Positions 15,354 through 23,805 of a DNA stretch of 26,825 nucleotides are shown piece after piece. Source of the DNA: CAYJLC01 sp044426355 (GTDB lineage Bacteria > Bacillota > Clostridia > Oscillospirales > Butyricicoccaceae). The notes beneath the pieces were generated by a model, which was not told the origin of the DNA, made no database searches, and saw nothing but the letters and a program-made list of their open reading frames with translations. Location: contig JAWXUO010000029.1 in the NCBI GenBank assembly GCA_044426355.1, positions 1-26,825 of the forward strand, in the 5' to 3' direction. Numbering within the stretch: the first letter of the stretch is position 1; every line of letters begins with the position of its first letter. The translations under genes and the position numbers were made by a program.

Positions 15354-15417
15354 GGCAAAATTCAAAAAATATACCAAAAAAATTTACATTTAATATTGTT
15401 ATCTTCTTTAAAAAACG

Positions 15418-15446
15418 TTGACAAGCATTCAAAAATATGATATAAT
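15418..15446 (+). promoter_or_regulatory. Perfect consensus sigma-A promoter of the pyrimidine operon
   Basis: TTGACA (15418-15423), exactly 17 bp, TATAAT (15441-15446). The sequence around the expected start at 15452-15453 is AATTTG, so the transcript would probably begin AAUUUG. Confidence 0.92.
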
Positions 15447-15475
15447 TAATCAATTTGAAATGGGAGGAAATATAG

Positions 15476-15550
15476 ATGTTTAATTTAAAGAAAAAGACAA
15501 AATATTTTTTCACGTTTTTATATTTTTATAACAACGACGTTAGCTTTTAA
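15476..15550 (+). CDS. Pyrimidine operon leader peptide (24 aa)
   Basis: A short reading frame with an excellent Shine-Dalgarno, GGGAGG (15462-15467), eight bases before its ATG. The peptide begins MFNLKKKTKYFF and ends YNNDVSF. Six Phe, three Tyr and two TTA Leu codons make the message very U-rich, with T runs of six, five and five bases at 15505-15510, 15515-15519 and 15523-15527. The TAA (15548-15550) lies inside the loop-side half of the terminator's 5' arm. A ribosome finishing the peptide would cover that arm and block the hairpin. The layout matches pyrBI-type attenuation in enterobacteria. The peptide itself probably has no function beyond its translation. Confidence 0.75.
   Translation: MFNLKKKTKYFFTFLYFYNNDVSF
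15513..15536 (+). promoter_or_regulatory. Possible pause hairpin in the pyr leader
   Basis: CGTTTTTATA (15513-15522) can pair with TATAACAACG (15527-15536) around TTTT, with one mismatch in ten. It lies over the U-rich codons just upstream of the attenuator, where a transcription pause would be needed. The stem is A/T-rich and weak. Confidence 0.35.
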
Positions 15551-15588
15551 AGGGGTTTTGTTCCCTTTTCTGGTTAACGTTATTTTTT
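15537..15588 (+). terminator. Attenuator (intrinsic terminator) before pyrF
   Basis: The outer stem ACGTTAGC (15537-15544) pairs with GTTAACGT (15573-15580, one G-U). The inner stem AAAGGGG (15549-15555) pairs with TCCCTTT (15562-15568, one G-U). A small internal loop lies between them, and the T run TATTTTTT follows at 15581-15588. It stands between the promoter and pyrF with no complete gene before it, which marks it as an attenuator rather than an operon end. Confidence 0.8.
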
Positions 15589-15611
15589 GAGTGAATTTAG
15601 GAGGAAGAATT

Positions 15612-16526
15612 ATGTCAATAAACATTTTAATAGACAAAATAAAAGAAAAAAACAATCCTACAGTTGCAGGACTTGATGCAAGACCTGAATATATTCCACA
15701 ATTTATTCTTGATAAACATGCAGACGAAAAAGACCCTTTAAAAGGACTTGCAAAAGCGATGCTTGAGTTTAATAAAGGTTTAATAGACGCTTTACACGAT
15801 GTTGTGCCTGCTGTAAAACCACAATCGGCATATTACGAGCTTTTAGGCTATCACGGTGTAAAAACGCTTAAAAAAACTATAGACTACGCTCATAAAAAAG
15901 GTATGTACGTTATTGCTGACGTAAAAAGAAACGACATAGGCACAACGGCAACAGCTTATGCTGAAGCGTATCTTGGAAATATCACAGTAGGAAATACTGT
16001 ATGTACACCTTTTGGTGCTGATTCGGCTACAATAAATGCATATCTAGGAACAGATGGTATAAAACCTTTTGTTGATGTGTGCCGTGAACATCAAAAATCT
16101 GTTTTTGTACTTGTTAAAACTTCTAACCCATCTTCTGGAGAGTTTCAAGACAAAATGATGGAAGGTAAACCACTTTACGAGCGAGTTTGCGACCAAATGA
16201 ATATTTGGGGTGCTGACACTATAGGAAAATATGGATATTCGGAAGTTGGAGCTGTTGTTGGAGCAACGTATCCTGAAGAGCAAAAAGCTATTCGTGCTTT
16301 AATTCCTCATGCGTATTTCTTAGTGCCAGGATATGGTGCACAAGGAGCTACAGGAGCTGATATTAAAAACGCATTTAATGCAGATGGACTAGGTGCAATA
16401 GTTAATTCTTCAAGAGGAATTATGTGTGCTTGGCAAAAAACTGGAAATATTGGTATTGACTATATGGTAGCATCACGTCAAGAAGCAATTAAAATGCGTG
16501 ATGATATAGTGGCAAACATTAAATAA
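15612..16526 (+). CDS. pyrF: Orotidine 5'-phosphate decarboxylase, type 2
   Basis: Decarboxylates OMP to UMP, the last step of de novo UMP synthesis. The 304-residue product belongs to the longer type 2 subfamily common in clostridia and mycobacteria. GLDARPEY at 20-27 begins the barrel, and VIADVKRNDIG at 100-110 holds the catalytic Asp103-Lys105-Asp108 set. FLVPGYGAQG and the IVNSSRGI phosphate-binding segment follow near residues 235 and 260. A GTG at 15591 is in frame but lies right behind the attenuator and upstream of the TTAGGAGG site; the ATG at 15612 follows that site at about seven bases and is chosen. First structural gene of the operon, controlled by the leader at 15452-15588. Confidence 0.97.
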   Translation: MSINILIDKIKEKNNPTVAGLDARPEYIPQFILDKHADEKDPLKGLAKAMLEFNKGLIDALHDVVPAVKPQSAYYELLGYHGVKTLKKTIDYAHKKGMYVIADVKRNDIGTTATAYAEAYLGNITVGNTVCTPFGADSATINAYLGTDGIKPFVDVCREHQKSVFVLVKTSNPSSGEFQDKMMEGKPLYERVCDQMNIWGADTIGKYGYSEVGAVVGATYPEEQKAIRALIPHAYFLVPGYGAQGATGADIKNAFNADGLGAIVNSSRGIMCAWQKTGNIGIDYMVASRQEAIKMRDDIVANIK

Positions 16527-16569
16527 TAGATTATAAAAAGATAAATTGAAAGTATATTGGGAGGAACTA

Positions 16570-17643
16570 ATGACGAAGGCATATTTAAAACTCGCTTCAG
16601 GCGAAATTTTTACAGGATATAGCGTAGGTGCAACTGGTAAAAGTATTGGCGAAGTAGTATTTAATACATCAATGACAGGGTATACAGAGGTTTTAACAGA
16701 CCCATCATATTTCGGTCAAATTGTTACAATGACTTATCCTTTAATGGGAAATTATGGGGTAAACGAAGAAGATTCTGAAAGCACAAAAGCTTGGGTTTCT
16801 GGTTTTATTATGCGTGAATATTGTGAGTTCCCTTCAAATTTTAGAAACGAAGGTTCGTTAGATAGCTATTTGAAATCACAAAATATCATAGGTCTTTATG
16901 GTATAGATACAAGACATCTTACGAAAATTATTCGTGAACAAGGTGTTGTAAATGGCGTTATTTATACAGATGGTGTAGAAATAACTGACGAAGACATGAA
17001 AAAAGTGTCTGAATATCTTGTAAAAGATGCTGTAAAAACTGTTACTCGTGAAAAATATAAATCTTTAAAAGCAGAAAATGCAAAACACAAAGTAGCACTT
17101 TTAGATTTAGGTACAAAATATAATATCGAAAACGAACTTGTAGCACGAGGTTGCGATGTAGATGTGTATTCAGGATATGTAAACCCTGAAGAAATTATAG
17201 GTAAATATGATGGGTTTATGCTGTCAAATGGACCTGGTGACCCTGCTGAGAATGTAGAAATTATCGAAAATATTAAAAAATTAATAGAGTCGAACACTCC
17301 AATTTTTGGTATTTGCTTAGGACATCAATTATTATCACTTGCTATAGGCTGTAAAACAGAAAAATTAAAATACGGTCATCGTGGTGGTAATCACCCAGTG
17401 CTAGATTTAGAACAAGGTAGAACGTATATCACAAGCCAAAATCACGGTTACGCAGTTGTAGAAAATTCTGTTCCAGAAGATAAAGCAAAAGTTTCTCATA
17501 TTAATCTAAATGATAAAACTGTTGAGGGACTTATTCATAAAAACCACCCTGTATTTTCTGTGCAATATCACCCAGAAGCTTGCCCAGGGCCACAAGATAA
17601 TGTGTATTTATTTGATAAATTCGTACACATGATGAGCTTGTAA
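16570..17643 (+). CDS. carA: Carbamoyl-phosphate synthase, small (glutaminase) subunit
   Basis: Hydrolyses glutamine and passes ammonia to CarB for carbamoyl phosphate, which feeds pyrimidine and arginine synthesis. The product is 357 residues. The N-terminal CPSase_sm_chain domain (about 1-130) contains FNTSMTGYTEVLTDPSYFGQ. The class I glutaminase domain (about 170-355) has the nucleophile Cys249 in GICLGHQ and the partner His334 and Glu336 in VQYHPEA. A TTG at 16546 is in frame but precedes the GGGAGG ribosome binding site, so the ATG at 16570 is used. It lies 43 bases after pyrF. Placement within the pyr operon suggests that this copy is tuned to pyrimidine supply. Confidence 0.97.
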   Translation: MTKAYLKLASGEIFTGYSVGATGKSIGEVVFNTSMTGYTEVLTDPSYFGQIVTMTYPLMGNYGVNEEDSESTKAWVSGFIMREYCEFPSNFRNEGSLDSYLKSQNIIGLYGIDTRHLTKIIREQGVVNGVIYTDGVEITDEDMKKVSEYLVKDAVKTVTREKYKSLKAENAKHKVALLDLGTKYNIENELVARGCDVDVYSGYVNPEEIIGKYDGFMLSNGPGDPAENVEIIENIKKLIESNTPIFGICLGHQLLSLAIGCKTEKLKYGHRGGNHPVLDLEQGRTYITSQNHGYAVVENSVPEDKAKVSHINLNDKTVEGLIHKNHPVFSVQYHPEACPGPQDNVYLFDKFVHMMSL

Positions 17644-17661
17644 TTTATAAAGGAGATTAAA

Positions 17662-20600
17662 ATGCCAAAACGTACAGATATAAAAAGAGTAATGGTTATC
17701 GGTTCTGGTCCTATTGTAATAGGACAAGCAGCTGAATTTGACTATGCAGGAACACAAGCTTGTCGTGCCTTAAAAGAAGAAGGCTACGAAGTTATTTTAG
17801 TAAACTCAAACCCTGCGACAATTATGACAGATAAAGCTATGGCTGATGAAATTTACATTGAGCCACTAACTTTAGAAAGTCTGCAAACTATTATAAGAAA
17901 ATCAAAACCAGATAGCGTTTTACCAACACTTGGTGGTCAAACTGGACTAAACCTTGCGATGGAACTTGCAGAAAGTGGATTTTTAAAAGAGCATAATGTA
18001 AAACTTTTAGGGGCAAATCCAGAAACTATTCATAAAGCAGAAGACAGACAAGCTTTTAAAGATACGATGGAAAAAATCAACGAACCGATTATTATATCAG
18101 ATGTTTTCGAAACTGTGCCAGATTGCTTAGATTTTGCAGAAAAAATCGGATATCCTGTAATAGTTCGCCCTGCATATACATTAGGTGGAACTGGTGGGGG
18201 TATTGCAGATACTCGTGAAAAACTTTCTGAAATTGCAGAAAGTGGAATTTTGCACTCTCGTGTAAACCAAGTTTTGATAGAAAAATGTATTTCAGGCTGG
18301 AAAGAAGTAGAATATGAGGTAATGCGTGATAGTAAAGGCAACGTAATTACTATATGTAATATGGAAAACTTAGATCCAGTTGGTGTTCACACAGGGGATA
18401 GTATCGTTGTAGCACCTTCGCAAACATTAGCAGATAAAGAATATCAAATGCTAAGAACATCTGCACTAAATATCATAACAGAACTTGGAATAGAGGGTGG
18501 TTGTAATGTACAATTTGCACTTCACCCAACGTCTTTTGAATATGCAGTAATAGAAGTAAACCCTAGGGTTTCTCGTTCGTCGGCTTTAGCATCTAAAGCG
18601 ACAGGATACCCTATTGCAAAAGTTGCAGCAAAAATTGCTGTAGGTTATGGTTTAGATGAAATTAAAAATGCTGTAACTGGTTCTACTTATGCGTGTTTCG
18701 AGCCAACTTTAGACTACTGTGTAGTTAAATTTCCACGCTTTCCTTTTGATAAATTTGTATATGCTACAAAAACTCTAGGAACACAAATGAAAGCTACTGG
18801 CGAAGTTATGTCTATTGCGACAAACTTTATGCAAGGGCTTATGAAGTCTGTTCGCTCTATCGAGATGGGATATGACTGCCTTGAGCATAAGCGTTTTACA
18901 GTTTTAAAAGACGCAGATGTTTTAAAAGATTTGCACAAAATCGACGAAGAAAGAATTTTCGTAATTGCAGAAGCTTTTCGTCGTGATGTTGCAACTATTG
19001 CAGAAATACATGAGATAACTAAAATCGACGATTGGTTCTTAAATTCTATAAAAGTTATTGTAGATATGGAAAAAGTTATTAAAAACGAAGAAATAACTGA
19101 AGATATTTACTTAAAAGCTAAAAATTTAGGTTTCTTAGATAGCGTTATAGAACGCATGAGTGAAAAAGCTTTACAAGTTGCAAAAAGATACCCTGTGTAT
19201 AAAATGGTTGATACTTGTGCAGGCGAATTTGCATCAGAAACACCTTATTATTATTCTACTTTTGATGAAGAAACAGAAACAAAAGCAGATAATGGTAAGA
19301 AAAAAGTTATGGTTTTAGGCTCAGGTCCTATTAGAATAGGTCAAGGTATAGAATTTGACTATTGTGGAGTTCACGCAGTTTGGGCTTTGAAAGAAGCAGG
19401 ATACGAAACTATTTTTGTAAACAATAATCCAGAAACTGTGTCTACAGACTTTGACACATCGGATAGACTATATTTTGAACCATTAACCCCAGAAGACGTA
19501 GAAGGTATCATAAATATCGAAAAGCCTGATGGTGTAATCGTAGGTTTTGGTGGACAAACAGCGATAAAACTTGCAAAGCATATGGACAGACTTGGTGTGC
19601 CTATTTTAGGAACACAATCCGAAAGTATAGATAAAGCAGAAGACAGAGAAAAATTTGACGAAATTTTAGAAATCTGCGAAATTCCTCGTCCAGCAGGAGA
19701 TACAGTATTCACTGTAGACGAAGCTTTAAAAATTGCAAATACGCTAGGCTATCCTGTTTTATTACGTCCATCATATGTACTAGGTGGGCAAGGCATGGAA
19801 ATTGCATATAATGATGACGAAACTCGTGAGTTTATGGGAATAATACTTCGCAATCATCAAGAAAACCCAGTTTTGGTAGATAAATACCTAATGGGTAAAG
19901 AAATCGAAGTTGATGCTATTTGCGATGGCGAAAATTTATTAATTCCAGGTATAATGGAACATTTAGAGCGTGCTGGAGTTCACTCGGGCGATAGTATTTC
20001 TGTGTACCCTACAGTATCTGTAAGCAAAAAATTAAAGGACGTTATAACAGAATATACAAAACGTTTAGCAAAAGCTTTAAAAGTTGTAGGAATTGTAAAT
20101 ATTCAATTTGTTGTATACGATGATGAAGTATATGTTATAGAGGTAAATCCTCGTTCTTCAAGAACTGTTCCATATATCTCAAAAGTAACTGGAATACCTA
20201 TGGTTGATATTGCTGTAAAATGTATGATAGGTCAAAAACTAGAAGACTTTGGATATGGCACTGGTCTATACCCAGAAAAAGAGCATTATGCTGTAAAAGT
20301 TCCTGTGTTCTCTTTCCAAAAATTGCATAATTTAGACACACAACTAGGACCAGAGATGAAATCTACTGGCGAAGTTTTAGGTGTTTCTAAAGAATTTAGA
20401 GAAGCATTATTCAAAGGGCTTTTAGGTGCTGGTTTCCAAATGAAACACAAAGGTGGAGTGCTGTTTTCTATAAAAGATACAGACAAGCAAGAATCTATAG
20501 AAATTGCTGACGCTTTCTTGCACTTAGGTTTTGATATTTATGCGACAGCGGGAACTGCAAGCACATTTAATAAAAATATGGTAGCTACAAATGTTGTTCG

Positions 20601-20844
20601 CAAACTAGGAGAGCCAGCTCCTGATATTATTGATTTAATAGAAAGTGGCAAAATAGATTATGTTGTATCAACATCTCGTGATGGTCGTGACCCTGCTTTA
20701 GCATCTGTTGTGATACGTAGAAAATGCGTAGAGCGTTCGATACCTTGTATGACATCAATTGACACAGCAAAAGCACTGATTGATTGCCTAGAGGGCGAAA
20801 CAGACATTAAAAAATGCGAAATGGTTGATATTAATTTAGTTTAA
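17662..20844 (+). CDS. carB: Carbamoyl-phosphate synthase, large subunit
   Basis: Makes carbamoyl phosphate from bicarbonate, ammonia and two ATP. The 1060-residue product has the full duplicated architecture. The first ATP-grasp half (about 1-400) begins VMVIGSGPIVIGQAAEFDYA. After an oligomerisation segment, the second half (about 550-930) begins VMVLGSGPIRIGQGIEFDYC. An MGS-like allosteric domain follows at about 935-1060 (ATAGTASTF, VVSTSRDGRDP). Paired PAYTLGGTGGG and PSYVLGGQGM loops and the NPR motifs (EVNPRVSRSSAL, EVNPRSSRTVPY) mark both ATP sites as intact. AAAGGAG precedes the ATG. It lies 18 bases after carA; pyrK follows after 11. Confidence 0.98.
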   Translation: MPKRTDIKRVMVIGSGPIVIGQAAEFDYAGTQACRALKEEGYEVILVNSNPATIMTDKAMADEIYIEPLTLESLQTIIRKSKPDSVLPTLGGQTGLNLAMELAESGFLKEHNVKLLGANPETIHKAEDRQAFKDTMEKINEPIIISDVFETVPDCLDFAEKIGYPVIVRPAYTLGGTGGGIADTREKLSEIAESGILHSRVNQVLIEKCISGWKEVEYEVMRDSKGNVITICNMENLDPVGVHTGDSIVVAPSQTLADKEYQMLRTSALNIITELGIEGGCNVQFALHPTSFEYAVIEVNPRVSRSSALASKATGYPIAKVAAKIAVGYGLDEIKNAVTGSTYACFEPTLDYCVVKFPRFPFDKFVYATKTLGTQMKATGEVMSIATNFMQGLMKSVRSIEMGYDCLEHKRFTVLKDADVLKDLHKIDEERIFVIAEAFRRDVATIAEIHEITKIDDWFLNSIKVIVDMEKVIKNEEITEDIYLKAKNLGFLDSVIERMSEKALQVAKRYPVYKMVDTCAGEFASETPYYYSTFDEETETKADNGKKKVMVLGSGPIRIGQGIEFDYCGVHAVWALKEAGYETIFVNNNPETVSTDFDTSDRLYFEPLTPEDVEGIINIEKPDGVIVGFGGQTAIKLAKHMDRLGVPILGTQSESIDKAEDREKFDEILEICEIPRPAGDTVFTVDEALKIANTLGYPVLLRPSYVLGGQGMEIAYNDDETREFMGIILRNHQENPVLVDKYLMGKEIEVDAICDGENLLIPGIMEHLERAGVHSGDSISVYPTVSVSKKLKDVITEYTKRLAKALKVVGIVNIQFVVYDDEVYVIEVNPRSSRTVPYISKVTGIPMVDIAVKCMIGQKLEDFGYGTGLYPEKEHYAVKVPVFSFQKLHNLDTQLGPEMKSTGEVLGVSKEFREALFKGLLGAGFQMKHKGGVLFSIKDTDKQESIEIADAFLHLGFDIYATAGTASTFNKNMVATNVVRKLGEPAPDIIDLIESGKIDYVVSTSRDGRDPALASVVIRRKCVERSIPCMTSIDTAKALIDCLEGETDIKKCEMVDINLV

Positions 20845-20855
20845 AGGGGAAAAGT

Positions 20856-21614
20856 ATGATAGAGCTATCTTTGGTAGAAAATATAGAAAAAATATCTAAA
20901 TATGCATATAAAATAGACTTTAGAAACGCAGAAATGGCAAAAAAAGTGCAAGTTGGACAATTTGTGCATATAAAACTTTCAAACGAATTTTCGCTTCGCA
21001 GACCTATTAGTATTTGTGATGTAGTGAGCGATATTATAACGATAATTTTCGAGGTTCGTGGAAAAGGAACACAGTGGTTGTCGAATATCAAAAAAGGTGA
21101 CGAACTTTCTATTTTAGGACCTCGTGGAAAAGGATTTGATTTATCAAAAGCAGGTGAAAATCCTATGTTTATAGGTGGGGGAATAGGCGTGCCACCCCTG
21201 CTATACTCAGCGAAGAATGTTAAAAATTCGACAGCTATTTTAGGATTTAGAAATAGCGATTTTGTAATGCTAGAAGATGAATTTAAAAAAGTTTGCAAAG
21301 AAGTTATTATAACAACAGACGATGGTTCATACGGAATGCATGGTTTTGTTACAGATGCACTAAAAGACCAAATAAAAAATGCTACTACAGTTTATGCTTG
21401 TGGACCTACACCGATGCTAAAAGCGATTTATAAAATATGCGAAGAAAACAACGTTGCATGTGAAGTATCGCTAGAAGAAAGAATGGCGTGTGGAGTTGGT
21501 GCGTGTTTAGTGTGTGCTTGCGAAGTTTATGCGACAACGCAAGGGCTTCCTGTAAAAAAATACAAACACGTTTGTAAAGATGGCCCTGTTTTCAATGCAA
21601 GGGAGGTATTTTAA
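20856..21614 (+). CDS. pyrK: Dihydroorotate dehydrogenase B, electron transfer subunit
   Basis: FAD/[2Fe-2S] subunit that passes electrons from PyrD to NAD+, 252 residues, ferredoxin-reductase fold. The FAD-binding RRPISICD lies near residues 49-56. The NAD-binding part includes GGGIGVPPLLYSAK near 107-120 and YACGPTPMLKAI near 180-191. The iron-sulfur ligands are Cys212, Cys217, Cys220 and Cys240 (CGVGACLVC...VC). An additional Cys222 is present. AAAGGGG precedes the ATG. The stop overlaps the pyrD start by one base (TAATG), which fits equal synthesis of two subunits of one complex. Confidence 0.97.
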   Translation: MIELSLVENIEKISKYAYKIDFRNAEMAKKVQVGQFVHIKLSNEFSLRRPISICDVVSDIITIIFEVRGKGTQWLSNIKKGDELSILGPRGKGFDLSKAGENPMFIGGGIGVPPLLYSAKNVKNSTAILGFRNSDFVMLEDEFKKVCKEVIITTDDGSYGMHGFVTDALKDQIKNATTVYACGPTPMLKAIYKICEENNVACEVSLEERMACGVGACLVCACEVYATTQGLPVKKYKHVCKDGPVFNAREVF

Positions 21615-22519
21615 TGAATTTAGCTGTAAATATATGTGGTGTAGAACTTAAAAATCCAATTACAACGGCATCTGGAGCTTTTGGCTTTGGACATGAGTAT
21701 GGTGAGTTTTTCGACTTATCAAAACTTGGTGGAATTGGAGTAAAAGGTTTAACACCAACTGAAAGACAAGGAAATATACCACCTCGTATTGCAGAAACAC
21801 CACAAGGAATTTTAAATTCTGTAGGATTGCAAAATCCTGGTATAGACGCTTTTATCGAAAAAGAAATACCTTTTTTACGTAAATATGATACAAAAATTAT
21901 AGCAAATATTTCTGGTAATACTGTAGAAGAATACTGTGGTATGGTAGAAAAAATATCTGACGCAGATGTTGATTTAATAGAGCTTAATATTTCTTGTCCA
22001 AACGTAAAAGCAGGGGGTATGGCTTTTGGAACAAACCCTCAAATGGCAGGCGAAGTTGTTCGAGAAGTAAAAAAATATGCTAAAAAACCACTGATAGTTA
22101 AGCTTTCGCCGAATGTATCGGACATATCTGCTATCGCAAAATCTGTAGTGTCAGAGGGTGCAGATTCTTTAGCTTTAATCAATACTTTGCTTGGTATGCG
22201 AATTGATATTAACAAAAGAAAGCCTATTTTAGGAAATATTATGGGTGGACTTTCAGGTCCTGCTGTGTTTCCTATAGCAGTTCGTATGGTGTATCAAGTT
22301 CGACGTGCTGTAGATGTACCTATAATTGGTATGGGTGGAATATCTACAGGAGCAGATGCTATAGAAATGCTAATGGCAGGAGCAGACGCTCTAGCTATAG
22401 GTACTGCGTGTTTCGTAGACCCATACGCACCGATTACAATTTTAGAGGAAATTGAGCAATTTATGAAAGAAAATAATATTTCTGACATAAAAGACATAAT
22501 AAATTCTGTAGAAGTATAA
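21614..22519 (+). CDS. pyrD: Dihydroorotate dehydrogenase B (NAD+), catalytic subunit
   Basis: FMN barrel enzyme that oxidises dihydroorotate to orotate, 301 residues, class 1B. TASGAFGFGHEYGEF (18-32) and GLTPTERQGN are N-terminal FMN/substrate segments. ELNISCPNVKAGGMAFG holds the catalytic Cys128, the class 1 base (class 2 enzymes use Ser). IIGMGGISTGADAIEMLMAGA near 238-258 binds the FMN phosphate. It works as a PyrD2K2 complex with the adjacent, translationally coupled PyrK, so electrons go to NAD+, in keeping with an anaerobe. It is the last gene of the operon and is followed by a terminator. Confidence 0.97.
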   Translation: MNLAVNICGVELKNPITTASGAFGFGHEYGEFFDLSKLGGIGVKGLTPTERQGNIPPRIAETPQGILNSVGLQNPGIDAFIEKEIPFLRKYDTKIIANISGNTVEEYCGMVEKISDADVDLIELNISCPNVKAGGMAFGTNPQMAGEVVREVKKYAKKPLIVKLSPNVSDISAIAKSVVSEGADSLALINTLLGMRIDINKRKPILGNIMGGLSGPAVFPIAVRMVYQVRRAVDVPIIGMGGISTGADAIEMLMAGADALAIGTACFVDPYAPITILEEIEQFMKENNISDIKDIINSVEV

Positions 22520-22523
22520 AAAT

Positions 22524-22568
22524 AAACTCATATTTAGTAAATAACTAGATATGAGTTTTAATTTTTTA
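22524..22568. terminator. Terminator ending the pyr operon and the convergent pyrC-xth operon
   Basis: A 15-bp stem, AAACTCATATTTAGT (22524-22538) with ACTAGATATGAGTTT (22544-22558, one G-U), with a 5-nt loop. TAATTTTTT follows on the plus strand and a TTTATTTTTA tract on the minus strand. Confidence 0.85.
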
Positions 22569-23315
22569 TAAATTTATATTAAGTTCCACAGGACAATGGT
22601 CACTACCATAATACTGATTTAATATATCAGCAGAAACTAAATTTTGCTCTAATTTTTTAGAAGCTAGGAAATAATCTATTCTCCAGCCAACGTTTTTATC
22701 TCTTGCTTGTCGCATATAAGACCACCAAGAATAATGCTCTATTCTGTCTGGGTAGAAATGTCTATAAGTGTCGATAAAACCAGAAGCTAAAAGTTCTGTC
22801 ATTTTTTCACGTTCTTCCATAGAAAAACCAGCACTTTTTTTATTAGTTTTAGGGTTTTTAAGGTCAATTTCGTTATGTGCTACATTCAAATCGCCACATA
22901 TAATAACAGGTTTAGTTTCGTCAAGCATATTTACATAAGCACGAAAATCATCTTCCCATTTCATGCGATAAGGAAGTCTTGCAAGTTCGTTTTGCGAGTT
23001 TGGCGTATACACATTTACGAGATAAAAATTTTCAAATTCTAGTGTAATCGTGCGACCTTCGTTATCGTTATTTCCAATATCATAACGCTCTGACAGTGCT
23101 TTTTCACGAGTGAAAATTGCAGTACCAGAGTAACCTTTTTTTTCTGCTTGTGCAAAATATTGATGGTAGCCATCTGTTAAAACTTCGGCTTGTCCAATTT
23201 GCATTTTTGTTTCTTGAATACAGAAAATATCTGCGTTCATTTCCTTAAAACTTTCTAAAAATCCTTTTGTAATGCACGCTCGTATGCCATTTACATTCCA
23301 AGAAATTAATTTCAT
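22566..23315 (-). CDS. xth: Exodeoxyribonuclease III (AP endonuclease)
   Basis: Repairs abasic sites and trims 3' ends in base-excision repair; the 249-residue product belongs to the ExoIII/APE1 family. MKLISWNVNGIRA (1-13) opens the fold. The metal ligand Glu35 is in QETK. GDLNVAHNEIDL near residue 140 carries the catalytic Asp/Asn pair, WWSYM and WRIDYFLAS follow, and the terminal His240 lies in GSDHCPVE. The ATG at 23315 overlaps the stop of the Gx-transporter gene by four bases (ATGA), so translation is coupled. It is the last gene of its operon; the functional link to the neighbours is not obvious. Confidence 0.96.
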   Translation of the reverse strand: MKLISWNVNGIRACITKGFLESFKEMNADIFCIQETKMQIGQAEVLTDGYHQYFAQAEKKGYSGTAIFTREKALSERYDIGNNDNEGRTITLEFENFYLVNVYTPNSQNELARLPYRMKWEDDFRAYVNMLDETKPVIICGDLNVAHNEIDLKNPKTNKKSAGFSMEEREKMTELLASGFIDTYRHFYPDRIEHYSWWSYMRQARDKNVGWRIDYFLASKKLEQNLVSADILNQYYGSDHCPVELNINL

Positions 23316-23803
23316 ATATTTGTAGTCCTTTCTACGACAATTGCTCCAACATAGCCTGTAAGCAGACCTGTAATTAGTCCAAAAAATAATAAAACTGGTA
23401 AATAATACACAACTTTGTCGCTCGAAAGCATAACAGAAGCTGCGATAATCTGCCCAATATTATGAAAAACACCACCAGTCACGCTAACGCTAATTGGAGA
23501 TAAAATTTTTGTGCTTTTAGTAATAACCATGCCTAAAAAACTTAAAAAACCACCACATAAACTATAAATTATTGTAACAGGGTGCGAAAAAAGAAACCCT
23601 GCAAGCAAAATTCTAAGTAAATTTATACAAAAAGCAGATTTTACACCGAGTTTATATAAAGTAAAAAGCACTACTATGTTTGATAAACCAAGTTTTATGC
23701 CAGGTATTGCAAAATTAAAGGGAATTATAGCCTCAACGTAAGATAAAATAAGGCAAAGCGATATTAAAAGGCTATAAGTTGCTACTTTTCTGCTATTATT
23801 CAT
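23312..23803 (-). CDS. Gx transporter family membrane protein (heptaprenyl diphosphate synthase component I-like)
   Basis: A 163-residue membrane protein with about five hydrophobic segments. The start (RKVATYSLLISLCLILSYVE), PGIKLGLSNIVVLFTLYKLG near 33-52 and GGVFHNIGQIIAA near 110-122 are characteristic of this family. It is related by fold to ECF-type substrate-binding components, and older annotation calls it heptaprenyl diphosphate synthase component I. The substrate is unknown. It starts two bases after the stop of the NusG-domain-II gene, a pairing that recurs in clostridia, often near Rnf or flavin-transfer genes; those genes are not in this window. Confidence 0.82.
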   Translation of the reverse strand: MNNSRKVATYSLLISLCLILSYVEAIIPFNFAIPGIKLGLSNIVVLFTLYKLGVKSAFCINLLRILLAGFLFSHPVTIIYSLCGGFLSFLGMVITKSTKILSPISVSVTGGVFHNIGQIIAASVMLSSDKVVYYLPVLLFFGLITGLLTGYVGAIVVERTTNI

Positions 23804-23805
23804 GT

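Noticed and set aside
15289..15513. A 74-codon open frame on the minus strand across the DUF378 terminator and pyr promoter
   Set aside because: It runs antisense through a terminator, a perfect promoter and the leader ORF, has low-complexity Phe/Ile/Asn composition, and has no sensible ribosome binding site.
15476..15550. Amino-acid (Phe/Tyr) attenuation as the role of the leader peptide
   Set aside because: The Phe and Tyr codons are explained by the T runs, the downstream genes are pyrimidine genes, and I see no alternative antiterminator that would form when a ribosome stalls early. It remains the main competing model.
15447..15611. PyrR-binding loop, T-box or riboswitch in the pyr leader
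   Set aside because: I looked for the PyrR purine-rich hairpin loop and the T-box GGTGG element and saw neither. The region is accounted for by the leader peptide and terminator.
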